Below are positions 10,591 through 25,300 of a stretch of 64,000 bases of DNA, one piece after another. Source of the DNA: Aradus depressus (taxonomy: Eukaryota; Arthropoda; Insecta; Hemiptera; Aradidae); NCBI GenBank assembly GCA_963662175.1, contig OY759214.1, positions 10,106,001-10,170,000 on the forward strand. Reading direction: 5' to 3'. The notes under the pieces are model-generated. The model made no database searches and had not been told where the DNA came from. It worked only from the letters and a program-made list of their open reading frames with translations. The position numbers and the translations under genes are program-made. Within the stretch, counting starts at the first letter, position 1. Each line of letters begins with the position of its first letter.

Positions 10591-10639
10591 TACTACTACA
10601 TGTGAAATTCATGACAATCCGATTGCCCTTTAATCATTC

Positions 10640-11995
10640 AGCATTATTTTTATGCTTAGCCCCCCCTCCAAATTTTTAAGATGTCACATAGTGTATTTTT
10701 CTATTTGGCCATTAGGAATACTACATGTGAAATTACATGACAATCCAATCATCCGTTAATGACCTATCACTATCTTCAAATTTAGGCCTACCCTCATAAC
10801 CCCCCTCCCGTTCACAATTGTTTGATGTCAAACACCCTATTTTTCTATTTGGCCTTTATGAATACTACATGTGAAATTCCATGACAATACGACCAACCGT
10901 TAATGAGCTACCACTATATATACTTAGCCCCCCCCCCCCCCCCACAACCCCCCCTCCCGTTCAAAACTTTGGGACGCCACACACCTTATTTTTCTATTTG
11001 GCCTTCAGGAATACTCCATCTGAAATTTCGTGACAATCCGACCAACTGTTAAAGAATTAGCTCTATATTTATACTTAGGCCCCCCCCACAACCCCCCCTC
11101 CCGATCAAAACTTTGGGACGCCACACACCTTATTTTTCTATTTGGCCTTCAGGAATACTCCATCTGAAATTTCGTGACAATCCGACCAACTGTTAAAGAA
11201 TTAGCTCTATATTTATATACTTAGGCCCCCCTTACAACCCCCCCTCCCGATCAAAACTTTGGGACGCCACACACCTTTTTTTCCTATTTGGCTTTTAAAA
11301 ATACTACATGTGAAATTTCATGACGATTCGCCCATTAGTTAATGAGTTAGCTCTATATTTATACTTAGGCCCCCCCACAACCCCCCTCCCGTTCAAAACT
11401 TTGGGACGCCACACACCTTATTTTTCTATTTGGCCTTCAGGAATACTCCATCTGAAATTTCGTGACAATCCGACCAACTGTTAAAGAATTAGCTCTATAT
11501 TTATATACTTAGGCCCCCCTTACAACCCCCCCTCCCGATCAAAACTTTGGGACGCCACACACCTTTTTTTCCTATTTGGCTTTTAAAAATACTACATGTG
11601 AAATTTCATGACGATTCGCCCATTAGTTAATGAGTTAGCTCTATATTTATACTTAGGCCCCCCCACAACCCCCCCTCCCGTTCAAAACATTGGGACGCCA
11701 CACACCTTTTTTCCTATTTGGCTTTTAAAAATACTACATGTGAAATTTCATGACGATTCGCCCATTAGTTAAAGAGTTAGCTCTATATTTATACTTAGGC
11801 CCCCCTCAACCCCCCCTCCCGTTCAAAACTTTGGGACGCCACACACCTTTTTTTCTTGTTTGGCTTTTAAAAAGACTACGTGTGAAATTTCATGACAATT
11901 CGACCATTAGTTAATGTGTTAGCACTATTTATATACTTAGGCCCCCCTTACAACCCCCCCTCCCGATCAAAATTTTGGGACGCCACATAGCCTAT
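10640..11995. repeat. C-rich tandem array of E2
   Basis: Ten or so units of the same C-rich repeat as in E1, in two main types: one with CTATTTGGCCTTCAGGAATA and one with CTATTTGGCTTTTAAAAATA. A run of 16 C bases lies at 10928-10943. Confidence 0.88.
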
Positions 11996-12140
11996 TATTC
12001 AATCGGGCTCAAAAGAATGCTACATGGGCAGTTTCATAAAAATCCGTCCAGCGGTTTGGGCGTGATGCTGGAACAAACATACATACAAACAAACAAACAA
12101 ACAAACAAACAAACCCCGTTTCAGCTTTATTAATATAGAT

Positions 12141-12307
12141 TATATCACAATGTACTCAAGTTTTAATTTGTGTTCATATCTATACATACATCTTTTTTTT
12201 TTTGGCATTTTTCTTCCATAGTGGATCGGTGTCACCATATTTAAAGTCAGTCTGAACGTTCTGCTGACGTTGGCATAATCCGAAACCAGCACACTCTATG
12301 GCTCTGT
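12141..12307. other. spacer U between E2 and satellite S1
   Basis: About 170 bp, not tandemly repeated, beginning ATATCACAATGTACTCAAG and ending GGCTCTGTCAGTTAAC. An essentially identical copy follows E3 (32085-32251). No coding content. Confidence 0.85.
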
Positions 12308-15300
12308 CAGTTAACAAATATTAAATCTATAAACCGTTAAAAAGCAAGATATTTGAAGAATGGAGTCTACCGAGCTCAGGATCTTAACTTTAAATAACTT
12401 TGAGCACTTCGTCCTTCGGATGGGACATTAAGCGATGATCCAGGGCTTTTTCGAATGTGAGGTACTCGATAATGAGACGTATGTTATGTAAATAAACCTG
12501 GGTAGGTCAATTTCCACTTAGGTTGAAAGCCTTGAGCACGTCGTCCTTCGGATGGGACATTCCGGATATATCTGAATCTGTAGTATCAGTTTTAACAATT
12601 ATTAAGCCTATAAAGCGTTAAATAGCGCGAATTTTTTGAAAAACGTTTTCATTTTGATTTTTGTGTGGGGTTCAGATAATCCGGTCGTTCTCTATCAGTT
12701 TTAACAAATATTTAATCTATAAACCGTTAAAAAGCGAGAAATTTGAAGAATGGAGTCTACCGAGCTCAGGATCGCCACTTACAAATCTAGCTGAGGCACT
12801 TAGGTCAGATGTTTTAATCGGGAAGTGAAAAATAACTATGAGCACGTCGTCCTTCGGATGGGACTTTAAGCGATGTTCCAGGACTTTTTCGAATGTGAGG
12901 TACTCGATAATGAGACGTATGTTATGTAAATAAACCTGGGTAGGTGAAATTTCACTTAGGTTGAAAATAGCCTTGAGCACGTCGTCCTTCGGATGGGACT
13001 TTCCGGATAAATCTGAATCTCTCGTATCAGTTTTAACAATTATTAAGCCTATAAACCGTTAAATGTCGCAAATTTTTTGAAAAACATTTTTATTTTGATT
13101 TTTGTGTAGGATTCAGATAATCCGGTCGTTCTCTATCAGTTTTAACAAATATTAAATCTATAAACCGTTAAAAAGCGAGAAATTTGAAGAATGGAGTCTA
13201 CCGAGCTCAGGATCGCCACTTAGAAATCTAGCTGAGGCACTTAGGTCAGATGTTTCAATCGGGAAGTTAAAAAACACTTTGAGCACGTCGTCCTTCGGAT
13301 GGGACTTTAAGCGATGATCCAGGGCTTTTTCGAATGTGAGGTACTCGATAATGAGACGTATGTTATGTAAATAAACCTGGTTAGGTGAAATTTCACTTAG
13401 GTTGAAAATAGCCTTGAGCACGTCGTCCTTCGGATGGGACTTTCCGGATATATCTGAATCTGTCGTATCAGTTTTAACAATTATTAAGCCTATAAACCGT
13501 TAAATAGCGTGAATTTTTTGAAAAACATTTTTATTTTGATTTTTGTGTAGGATTCAGATAATCCGGTCGTTCTCTATCAGTTTTAACAAATATTAAATCT
13601 ATAAACCGTTAAAAAGCGAGAAATTTCAAGAATGGAGTCTACCGAGCTCAGGATCGCCACATAGAAATCTAGTTGAGGCACTTAGGTCAGATGTTTTAAT
13701 CGGGAAGCTAAAAATAACTTTGAGCACGTCGTCCTTCGGATGGGACATTAAGCAATGATCCAGGGCTTTTTCGAATGTGAGGTACTCGATAATGAGACGT
13801 ATGTTATGTAAATAAACCTGGGTAGGTCAATTTCTACTTAGGTTGAAAGCCTTGAGCACGTCGTCCTTCGGATGGGACTTTCCGGATAAATCTGAATCTG
13901 TCGTATCAGTTTTAACAATTATTAAGCCTATAAACCGTTAAATAGCGCAAATTTTTTGAAAAACATTTTTATTTTGATTTTTGTGTAGGATTCAGATAAT
14001 CCGGTCGTTCTCTATCAGTTTTAACAAATATTTAGTCTATAAACCGTTAAAAAGCGAGAAATTTCAAGAATGGAGTCTACCGAGCTCAGGATCGCCACTT
14101 AGAAATCTAGCTGAGGCACTTAGGTCAGATGTTTTAATCGGGAAGTGAAAAATAACTATGAGCACGTCGTCCTTCGGATGGGACTTTAAGCGATGTTCCA
14201 GGACTTTTTCGAATGTGAGGTACTCGATAATGAGACGTATGTTATGTAAATAAACCTGGGTAGGTGAAATTTCACTTAGGTTGAAAATAGCCTTGAGCAC
14301 GTCGTCCTTCGGATGGGACTTTCCGGATAAATCTGAATCTCTCGTATCAGTTTTAACAATTATTAAGCCTATAAACCGTTAAATGTCGCAAATTTTTTGA
14401 AAAACATTTTTATTTTGATTTTTGTGTAGGATTCAGATAATCCGGTCGTTCTCTATCAGTTTTAACAAATATTAAATCTATAAACCGTTAAAAAGCGAGA
14501 AATTTGAAGAATGGAGTCTACCGAGCTCAGGATCGCCACTTAGAAATCTAGCTGAGGCACTTAGGTCAGATGTTTCAATCGGGAAGTTAAAAAACACTTT
14601 GAGCACGTCGTCCTTCGGATGGGACTTTAAGCGATGATCCAGGGCTTTTTCGAATGTGAGGTACTCGATAATGAGACGTATGTTATGTAAATAAACCTGG
14701 TTAGGTGAAATTTCACTTAGGTTGAAAATAGCCTTGAGCACGTCGTCCTTCGGATGGGACTTTCCGGATATATCTGAATCTGTCGTATCAGTTTTAACAA
14801 TTATTAAGCCTATAAACCGTTAAATAGCGTGAATTTTTTGAAAAACATTTTTATTTTGATTTTTGTGTAGGATTCAGATAATCCGGTCGTTCTCTATCAG
14901 TTTTAACAAATATTAAATCTATAAACCGTTAAAAAGCGAGAAATTTCAAGAATGGAGTCTACCGAGCTCAGGATCGCCACATAGAAATCTAGTTGAGGCA
15001 CTTAGGTCAGATGTTTTAATCGGGAAGCTAAAAATAACTTTGAGCACGTCGTCCTTCGGATGGGACATTAAGCAATGATCCAGGGCTTTTTCGAATGTGA
15101 GGTACTCGATAATGAGACGTATGTTATGTAAATAAACCTGGGTAGGTCAATTTCTACTTAGGTTGAAAGCCTTGAGCACGTCGTCCTTCGGATGGGACTT
15201 TCCGGATAAATCTGAATCTGTCGTATCAGTTTTAACAATTATTAAGCCTATAAACCGTTAAATAGCGCAAATTTTTTGAAAAACATTTTTATTTTGATTT

Positions 15301-15332
15301 TTGTGTAGGATTCAGATAATCCGGTCGTTCTC

Positions 15333-18300
15333 TATCAGTTTTAACAAATATTTAATCTATAAACCGTTAAAAAGCGAGAAATTTGAAGAATGGAGTCTAC
15401 CGAGCTCAGGATCGCCACTTACAAATCTAGCTGAGGCACTTAGGTCAGATGTTTTAATCGGGAAGTGAAAAATAACTATGAGCACGTCGTCCTTCGGATG
15501 GGACTTTAAGCGATGTCCAGGACTTTTTCGAATGTGAGGTACTCGATAATGAGACGTATGTTATGTAAATAAACCTGGGTAGGTGAAATTTCACTTAGGT
15601 TGAAAATAGCCTTGAGCACGTCGTCCTTCGGATGGGACTTTCCGGATAAATCTGAATCTCTCGTATCAGTTTTAACAATTATTAAGCCTATAAACCGTTA
15701 AATGTCGCAAATTTTTTGAAAAACATTTTTATTTTGATTTTTGTGTAGGATTCAGATAATCCGGTCGTTCTCTATCAGTTTTAACAAATATTAAATCTAT
15801 AAACCGTTAAAAAGCGAGAAATTTGAAGAATGGAGTCTACCGAGCTCAGGATCGCCACTTAGAAATCTAGCTGAGGCACTTAGGTCAGATGTTTCAATCG
15901 GGAAGTTAAAAAACACTTTGAGCACGTCGTCCTTCGGATGGGACTTTAAGCGATGATCCAGGGCTTTTTCGAATGTGAGGTACTCGATAATGAGACGTAT
16001 GTTATGTAAATAAACCTGGTTAGGTGAAATTTCACTTAGGTTGAAAATAGCCTTGAGCACGTCGTCCTTCGGATGGGACTTTCCGGATATATCTGAATCT
16101 GTCGTATCAGTTTTAACAATTATTAAGCCTATAAACCGTTAAATAGCGTGAATTTTTTGAAAAACATTTTTATTTTGATTTTTGTGTAGGATTCAGATAA
16201 TCCGGTCGTTCTCTATCAGTTTTAACAAATATTAAATCTATAAACCGTTAAAAAGCGAGAAATTTCAAGAATGGAGTCTACCGAGCTCAGGATCGCCACT
16301 TAGAAATCTAGTTGAGGCACTTAGGTCAGATGTTTTAATCGGGAAGCTAAAAATAACTTTGAGCACGTCGTCCTTCGGATGGGACATTAAGCAATGATCC
16401 AGGGCTTTTTCGAATGTGAGGTACTCGATAATGAGACGTATGTTATGTAAATAAACCTGGGTAGGTCAATTTCTATTTAGGTTGAAAGCCTTGAGCACGT
16501 CGTCCTTCGGATGGGACTTTCCGGATAAATCTGAATCTGTCGTATCAGTTTTAACAATTATTAAGCCTATAAACCGTTAAATAGCGCAAATTTTTTGAAA
16601 AACATTTTTATTTTGATTTTTGTGTAGGATTCAGATAATCCGGTCGTTCTCTATCAGTTTTAACAAATATTTAGTCTATAAACCGTTAAAAAGCGAGAAA
16701 TTTGAAGAATGGAGTCTACCGAGCTCAGGATCGCCACTTAGAAATCTAGCTGAGGCACTTAGGTCAGATGTTTCAATCGGGAAGTTAAAAAACACTTTGA
16801 GCACGTCGTCCTTCGGATGGGACTTTAAGCGATGTCCAGGACTTTTTCGAATGTGAGGTACTCGATAATGAGACGTATGTTATGTAAATAAACCTGGGTA
16901 GGTGAAATTTCACTTAGGTTGAAAATAGCCTTGAGCACGTCGTCCTTCGGATGGGACTTTCCGGATAAATCTGAATCTCTCGTATCAGTTTTAACAATTA
17001 TTAAGCCTATAAACCGTTAAATGTCGCAAATTTTTTGAAAAACATTTTTATTTTGATTTTTGTGTAGGATTCAGATAATCCGGTCGTTCTCTATCAGTTT
17101 TAACAAATATTAAATCTATAAACCGTTAAAAAGCGAGAAATTTGAAGAATGGAGTCTACCGAGCTCAGGATCGCCACTTAGAAATCTAGCTGAGGCACTT
17201 AGGTCAGATGTTTCAATCGGGAAGTTAAAAAACACTTTGAGCACGTCGTCCTTCGGATGGGACTTTAAGCGATGATCCAGGGCTTTTTCGAATGTGAGGT
17301 ACTCGATAATGAGACGTATGTTATGTAAATAAACCTGGTTAGGTGAAATTTCACTTAGGTTGAAAATAGCCTTGACCACGTCGTCCTTCGGATGGGACTT
17401 TCCGGATATATCTGAATCTGTCGTATCAGTTTTAACAATTATTAAGCCTATAAACCGTTAAATAGCGTGAATTTTTTGAAAAACATTTTTATTTTGATTT
17501 TTGTGTAGGATTCAGATAATCCGGTCGTTCTCTATCAGTTTTAACAAATATTAAATCTATAAACCGTTAAAAAGCGAGAAATTTCAAGAATGGAGTCTAC
17601 CGAGCTCAGGATCGCCACTTAGAAATCTAGTTGAGGCACTTAGGTCAGATGTTTTAATCGGGAAGCTAAAAATAACTTTGAGCACGTCGTCCTTCGGATG
17701 GGACATTAAGCAATGATCCAGGGCTTTTTCGAATGTGAGGTACTCGATAATGAGACGTATGTTATGTAAATAAACCTGGGTAGGTCAATTTCTACTTAGG
17801 TTGAAAGCCTTGAGCACGTCGTCCTTCGGATGGGACTTTCCGGATAAATCTGAATCTGTCGTATCAGTTTTAACAATTATTAAGCCTATAAACCGTTAAA
17901 TAGCGCAAATTTTTTGAAAAACATTTTTATTTTGATTTTTGTGTAGGATTCAGATAATCCGGTCGTTCTCTATCAGTTTTAACAAATATTTAGTCTATAA
18001 ACCGTTAAAAAGCGAGAAATTTGAAGAATGGAGTCTACCGAGCTCAGGATCGCCACTTAGAAATCTAGCTGAGGCACTTAGGTCAGATGTTTCAATCGGG
18101 AAGTTAAAATACACTTTGAGCACGTCGTCCTTCGGATGGGACTTTAAGCGATGATCCAGGGCTTTTTCGAATGTGAGGTACTCGATAATGAGACGTATGT
18201 TATGTAAATAAACCTGGTTAGGTGAAATTTCACTTAGGTTGAAAATAGCCTTGAGCACGTCGTCCTTCGGATGGGACTTTCCGGATATATCTGAATCTGA

Positions 18301-21300
18301 CGTATCAGTTTTAACAATTATTAAGCCTATAAACCGTTAAATAGCGTGAATTTTTTGAAAAACATTTTTATTTTGATTTTTGTGTAGGATTCAGATAATC
18401 CGGTCGTTCTCTATCAGTTTTAACAAATATTAAATCTATAAACCGTTAAAAAGCGAGAAATTTCAAGAATGGAGTCTACCGAGCTCAGGATCGCCACTTA
18501 GAAATCTAGTTGAGGCACTTAGATCAGATGTTTCAATCGGGAAGTTAAAAAACACTTTGAGCACGTCGTCCTTCGGATGGGACTTTAAGCGATGATCCAG
18601 GGCTTTTTCGAATGTGAGGTACTCGATAATGAGACGTATGTTATGTAAATAAACCTGGGTAGGTCAATTTCCACTTAGGTTGAAAGCCTTGAGCACGTCG
18701 TCCTTCGGATGGGACTTTCCGGATATATCTGAATCTGTAGTATCAGTTTTAACAATTATTAAGCCTATAAACCGTTAAATAGCGCGAATTTTTTGAAAAA
18801 CGTTTTCATTTTGGTTTTTGTGTGGGGTTCAGATAATCCGGTCGTTCTCTATCAGTTTTAACAAATATTTAATCTATAAACCGTTAAAAAGCGAGAAATT
18901 TGAAGAATGGAGTCTACCGAGCTCAGGATCGCCACTTACAAATCTAGCTGAGGCACTTAGGTCAGATGTTTTAATCGGGAAGTGAAAAATAACTATGAGC
19001 ACGTCGTCCTTCGGATGGGACTTTAAGCGATGTCCAGGACTTTTTCGAATGTGAGGTACTCGATAATGAGACGTATGTTATGTAAATAAACCTGGGTAGG
19101 TGAAATTTCACTTAGGTTGAAAATAGCCTTGAGCACGTCGTCCTTCGGATGGGACTTTCCGGATAAATCTGAATCTCTCGTATCAGTTTTAACAATTATT
19201 AAGCCTATAAACCGTTAAATGTCGCAAATTTTTTGAAAAACATTTTTATTTTGATTTTTGTGTAGGATTCAGATAATCCGGTCGTTCTCTATCAGTTTTA
19301 ACAAATATTAAATCTATAAACCGTTAAAAAGCGAGAAATTTGAAGAATGGAGTCTACCGAGCTCAGGATCGCCACTTAGAAATCTAGCTGAGGCACTTAG
19401 GTCAGATGTTTCAATCGGGAAGTTAAAAAACACTTTGAGCACGTCGTCCTTCGGATGGGACTTTAAGCGATGATCCAGGGCTTTTTCGAATGTGAGGTAC
19501 TCGATAATGAGACGTATGTTATGTAAATAAACCTGGTTAGGTGAAATTTCACTTAGGTTGAAAATAGCCTTGAGCACGTCGTCCTTCGGATGGGACTTTC
19601 CGGATATATCTGAATCTGTCGTATCAGTTTTAACAATTATTAAGCCTATAAACCGTTAAATAGCGTGAATTTTTTGAAAAACATTTTTATTTTGATTTTT
19701 GTGTAGGATTCAGATAATCCGGTCGTTCTCTATCAGTTTTAACAAATATTAAATCTATAAACCGTTAAAAAGCGAGAAATTTCAAGAATGGAGTCTACCG
19801 AGCTCAGGATCGCCACTTAGAAATCTAGTTGAGGCACTTAGGTCAGATGTTTTAATCGGGAAGCTAAAAATAACTTTGAGCACGTCGTCCTTCGGATGGG
19901 ACATTAAGCAATGATCCAGGGCTTTTTCGAATGTGAGGTACTCGATAATGAGACGTATGTTATGTAAATAAACCTGGGTAGGTCAATTTCTACTTAGGTT
20001 GAAAGCCTTGAGCACGTCGTCCTTCGGATGGGACTTTCCGGATAAATCTGAATCTGTCGTATCAGTTTTAACAATTATTAAGCCTATAAACCGTTAAATA
20101 GCGCAAATTTTTTGAAAAACATTTTTATTTTGATTTTTGTGTAGGATTCAGATAATCCGGTCGTTCTCTATCAGTTTTAACAAATATTTAGTCTATAAAC
20201 CGTTAAAAAGCGAGAAATTTGAAGAATGGAGTCTACCGAGCTCAGGATCGCCACTTAGAAATCTAGCTGAGGCACTTAGGTCAGATGTTTCAATCGGGAA
20301 GTTAAAAAACACTTTGAGCACGTCGTCCTTCGGATGGGACTTTAAGCGATGTCCAGGACTTTTTCGAATGTGAGGTACTCGATAATGAGACGTATGTTAT
20401 GTAAATAAACCTGGGTAGGTGAAATTTCACTTAGGTTGAAAATAGCCTTGAGCACGTCGTCCTTCGGATGGGACTTTCCGGATAAATCTGAATCTCTCGT
20501 ATCAGTTTTAACAATTATTAAGCCTATAAACCGTTAAATGTCGCAAATTTTTTGAAAAACATTTTTATTTTGATTTTTGTGTAGGATTCAGATAATCCGG
20601 TCGTTCTCTATCAGTTTTAACAAATATTAAATCTATAAACCGTTAAAAAGCGAGAAATTTGAAGAATGGAGTCTACCGAGCTCAGGATCGCCACTTAGAA
20701 ATCTAGCTGAGGCACTTAGGTCAGATGTTTCAATCGGGAAGTTAAAAAACACTTTGAGCACGTCGTCCTTCGGATGGGACTTTAAGCGATGATCCAGGGC
20801 TTTTTCGAATGTGAGGTACTCGATAATGAGACGTATGTTATGTAAATAAACCTGGTTAGGTGAAATTTCACTTAGGTTGAAAATAGCCTTGACCACGTCG
20901 TCCTTCGGATGGGACTTTCCGGATATATCTGAATCTGTCGTATCAGTTTTAACAATTATTAAGCCTATAAACCGTTAAATAGCGTGAATTTTTTGAAAAA
21001 CATTTTTATTTTGATTTTTGTGTAGGATTCAGATAATCCGGTCGTTCTCTATCAGTTTTAACAAATATTAAATCTATAAACCGTTAAAAAGCGAGAAATT
21101 TCAAGAATGGAGTCTACCGAGCTCAGGATCGCCACTTAGAAATCTAGTTGAGGCACTTAGGTCAGATGTTTTAATCGGGAAGCTAAAAATAACTTTGAGC
21201 ACGTCGTCCTTCGGATGGGACATTAAGCAATGATCCAGGGCTTTTTCGAATGTGAGGTACTCGATAATGAGACGTATGTTATGTAAATAAACCTGGGTAG

Positions 21301-22366
21301 GTCAATTTCTACTTAGGTTGAAAGCCTTGAGCACGTCGTCCTTCGGATGGGACTTTCCGGATAAATCTGAATCTGTCGTATCAGTTTTAACAATTATTAA
21401 GCCTATAAACCGTTAAATAGCGCAAATTTTTTGAAAAACATTTTTATTTTGATTTTTGTGTAGGATTCAGATAATCCGGTCGTTCTCTATCAGTTTTAAC
21501 AAATATTTAGTCTATAAACCGTTAAAAAGCGAGAAATTTGAAGAATGGAGTCTACCGAGCTCAGGATCGCCACTTAGAAATCTAGCTGAGGCACTTAGGT
21601 CAGATGTTTCAATCGGGAAGTTAAAATACACTTTGAGCACGTCGTCCTTCGGATGGGACTTTAAGCGATGATCCAGGGCTTTTTCGAATGTGAGGTACTC
21701 GATAATGAGACGTATGTTATGTAAATAAACCTGGTTAGGTGAAATTTCACTTAGGTTGAAAATAGCCTTGAGCACGTCGTCCTTCGGATGGGACTTTCCG
21801 GATATATCTGAATCTGACGTATCAGTTTTAACAATTATTAAGCCTATAAACCGTTAAATAGCGTGAATTTTTTGAAAAACATTTTTATTTTGATTTTTGT
21901 GTAGGATTCAGATAATCCGGTCGTTCTCTATCAGTTTTAACAAATATTAAATCTATAAACCGTTAAAAAGCGAGAAATTTCAAGAATGGAGTCTACCGAG
22001 CTCAGGATCGCCACTTAGAAATCTAGTTGAGGCACTTAGATCAGATGTTTCAATCGGGAAGTTAAAAAACACTTTGAGCACGTCGTCCTTCGGATGGGAC
22101 TTTAAGCGATGATCCAGGGCTTTTTCGAATGTGAGGTACTCGATAATGAGACGTATGTTATGTAAATAAACCTGGGTAGGTCAATTTCCACTTAGGTTGA
22201 AAGCCTTGAGCACGTCGTCCTTCGGATGGGACTTTCCGGATATATCTGAATCTGTAGTATCAGTTTTAACAATTATTAAGCCTATAAACCGTTAAATAGC
22301 GCGAATTTTTTGAAAAACGTTTTCATTTTGGTTTTTGTGTGGGGTTCAGATAATCCGGTCGTTCTC
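15333..22366. repeat. two copies of an 8-monomer, 3517-bp higher-order repeat
   Basis: Reading monomer types along S1 gives C-A-B-C*-A-B-A'-D from about 15333 to 18850 and the same series from 18851 to 22366. Private variants repeat at exactly 3517 bp, for example GCCTTGACCACG (17372 and 20889), AATCTGACGTATC (about 18296 and 21813) and TTTTCATTTTGGTTTTTG (18803 and 22320). Further right the order is rearranged (A'-A-B-A'-D-C-A-B-B...). Confidence 0.85.
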
Positions 22367-25300
22367 TATCAGTTTTAACAAATATTTAGTCTATAAACCG
22401 TTAAAAAGCGAGAAATTTGAAGAATGGAGTCTACCGAGCTCAGGATCGCCACTTAGAAATCTAGCTGAGGCACTTAGGTCAGATGTTTCAATCGGGAAGT
22501 TAAAATACACTTTGAGCACGTCGTCCTTCGGATGGGACTTTAAGCGATGATCCAGGGCTTTTTCGAATGTGAGGTACTCGATAATGAGACGTATGTTATG
22601 TAAATAAACCTGGTTAGGTGAAATTTCACTTAGGTTGAAAATAGCCTTGAGCACGTCGTCCTTCGGATGGGACTTTCCGGATATATCTGAATCTGACGTA
22701 TCAGTTTTAACAATTATTAAGCCTATAAACCGTTAAATGTCGCAAATTTTTTGAAAAACATTTTTATTTTGATTTTTGTGTAGGATTCAGATAATCCGGT
22801 CGTTCTCTATCAGTTTTAACAAATATTAAATCTATAAACCGTTAAAAAGCGAGAAATTTGAAGAATGGAGTCTACCGAGCTCAGGATCGCCACTTAGAAA
22901 TCTAGCTGAGGCACTTAGGTCAGATGTTTCAATCGGGAAGTTAAAAAACACTTTGAGCACGTCGTCCTTCGGATGGGACTTTAAGCGATGATCCAGGGCT
23001 TTTTCGAATGTGAGGTACTCGATAATGAGACGTATGTTATGTAAATAAACCTGGTTAGGTGAAATTTCACTTAGGTTGAAAATAGCCTTGACCACGTCGT
23101 CCTTCGGATGGGACTTTCCGGATATATCTGAATCTGTCGTATCAGTTTTAACAATTATTAAGCCTATAAACCGTTAAATAGCGTGAATTTTTTGAAAAAC
23201 ATTTTTATTTTGATTTTTGTGTAGGATTCAGATAATCCGGTCGTTCTCTATCAGTTTTAACAAATATTAAATCTATAAACCGTTAAAAAGCGAGAAATTT
23301 CAAGAATGGAGTCTACCGAGCTCAGGATCGCCACTTAGAAATCTAGTTGAGGCACTTAGGTCAGATGTTTTAATCGGGAAGCTAAAAATAACTTTGAGCA
23401 CGTCGTCCTTCGGATGGGACATTAAGCAATGATCCAGGGCTTTTTCGAATGTGAGGTACTCGATAATGAGACGTATGTTATGTAAATAAACCTGGGTAGG
23501 TCAATTTCTACTTAGGTTGAAAGCCTTGAGCACGTCGTCCTTCGGATGGGACTTTCCGGATAAATCTGAATCTGTCGTATCAGTTTTAACAATTATTAAG
23601 CCTATAAACCGTTAAATAGCGCAAATTTTTTGAAAAACATTTTTATTTTGATTTTTGTGTAGGATTCAGATAATCCGGTCGTTCTCTATCAGTTTTAACA
23701 AATATTTAGTCTATAAACCGTTAAAAAGCGAGAAATTTGAAGAATGGAGTCTACCGAGCTCAGGATCGCCACTTAGAAATCTAGCTGAGGCACTTAGGTC
23801 AGATGTTTCAATCGGGAAGTTAAAATACACTTTGAGCACGTCGTCCTTCGGATGGGACTTTAAGCGATGATCCAGGGCTTTTTCGAATGTGAGGTACTCG
23901 ATAATGAGACGTATGTTATGTAAATAAACCTGGTTAGGTGAAATTTCACTTAGGTTGAAAATAGCCTTGAGCACGTCGTCCTTCGGATGGGACTTTCCGG
24001 ATATATCTGAATCTGACGTATCAGTTTTAACAATTATTAAGCCTATAAACCGTTAAATAGCGTGAATTTTTTGAAAAACATTTTTATTTTGATTTTTGTG
24101 TAGGATTCAGATAATCCGGTCGTTCTCTATCAGTTTTAACAAATATTAAATCTATAAACCGTTAAAAAGCGAGAAATTTCAAGAATGGAGTCTACCGAGC
24201 TCAGGATCGCCACTTAGAAATCTAGTTGAGGCACTTAGATCAGATGTTTCAATCGGGAAGTTAAAAAACACTTTGAGCACGTCGTCCTTCGGATGGGACT
24301 TTAAGCGATGATCCAGGGCTTTTTCGAATGTGAGGTACTCGATAATGAGACGTATGTTATGTAAATAAACCTGGGTAGGTCAATTTCCACTTAGGTTGAA
24401 AGCCTTGAGCACGTCGTCCTTCGGATGGGACTTTCCGGATATATCTGAATCTGTAGTATCAGTTTTAACAATTATTAAGCCTATAAACCGTTAAATAGCG
24501 CGAATTTTTTGAAAAACGTTTTCATTTTGGTTTTTGTGTGGGGTTCAGATAATCCGGTCGTTCTCTATCAGTTTTAACAAATATTTAATCTATAAACCGT
24601 TAAAAAGCGAGAAATTTGAAGAATGGAGTCTACCGAGCTCAGGATCGCCACTTACAAATCTAGCTGAGGCACTTAGGTCAGATGTTTTAATCGGGAAGTG
24701 AAAAATAACTATGAGCACGTCGTCCTTCGGATGGGACTTTAAGCGATGTCCAGGACTTTTTCGAATGTGAGGTACTCGATAATGAGACGTATGTTATGTA
24801 AATAAACCTGGGTAGGTGAAATTTCACTTAGGTTGAAAATAGCCTTGAGCACGTCGTCCTTCGGATGGGACTTTCCGGATAAATCTGAATCTCTCGTATC
24901 AGTTTTAACAATTATTAAGCCTATAAACCGTTAAATGTCGCAAATTTTTTGAAAAACATTTTTATTTTGATTTTTGTGTAGGATTCAGATAATCCGGTCG
25001 TTCTCTATCAGTTTTAACAAATATTAAATCTATAAACCGTTAAAAAGCGAGAAATTTGAAGAATGGAGTCTACCGAGCTCAGGATCGCCACTTAGAAATC
25101 TAGCTGAGGCACTTAGGTCAGATGTTTCAATCGGGAAGTTAAAAAACACTTTGAGCACGTCGTCCTTCGGATGGGACTTTAAGCGATGATCCAGGGCTTT
25201 TTCGAATGTGAGGTACTCGATAATGAGACGTATGTTATGTAAATAAACCTGGTTAGGTGAAATTTCACTTAGGTTGAAAATAGCCTTGAGCACGTCGTCC

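Larger units (their letters stand above)
9741..12140 (+). mobile_element. composite repeat element E, copy E2 (lacking the 5' leader)
   Basis: Minisatellite starts abruptly at about 9761 without the CCCGGCGTTGCCCGGG start seen in E1, E3 and E4. It is followed by the C-rich array and the standard 3' tail ending TTATTAATATAGAT. The tail carries seven tandem AAAC units (about 12086-12113). The last ~1.2 kb plus the following spacer are collinear with 30925-32310 at an offset of 19944 bp. Confidence 0.8.

Noticed and set aside
6103..10612. Long minus-strand frames with a 22-residue repeat as a possible repeat protein or silk/antifreeze-like gene.
   Set aside because: Open on both strands, out of frame or interrupted in E1 and E3, no start context, no signal peptide. 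Better explained by a minisatellite whose period is a multiple of three.
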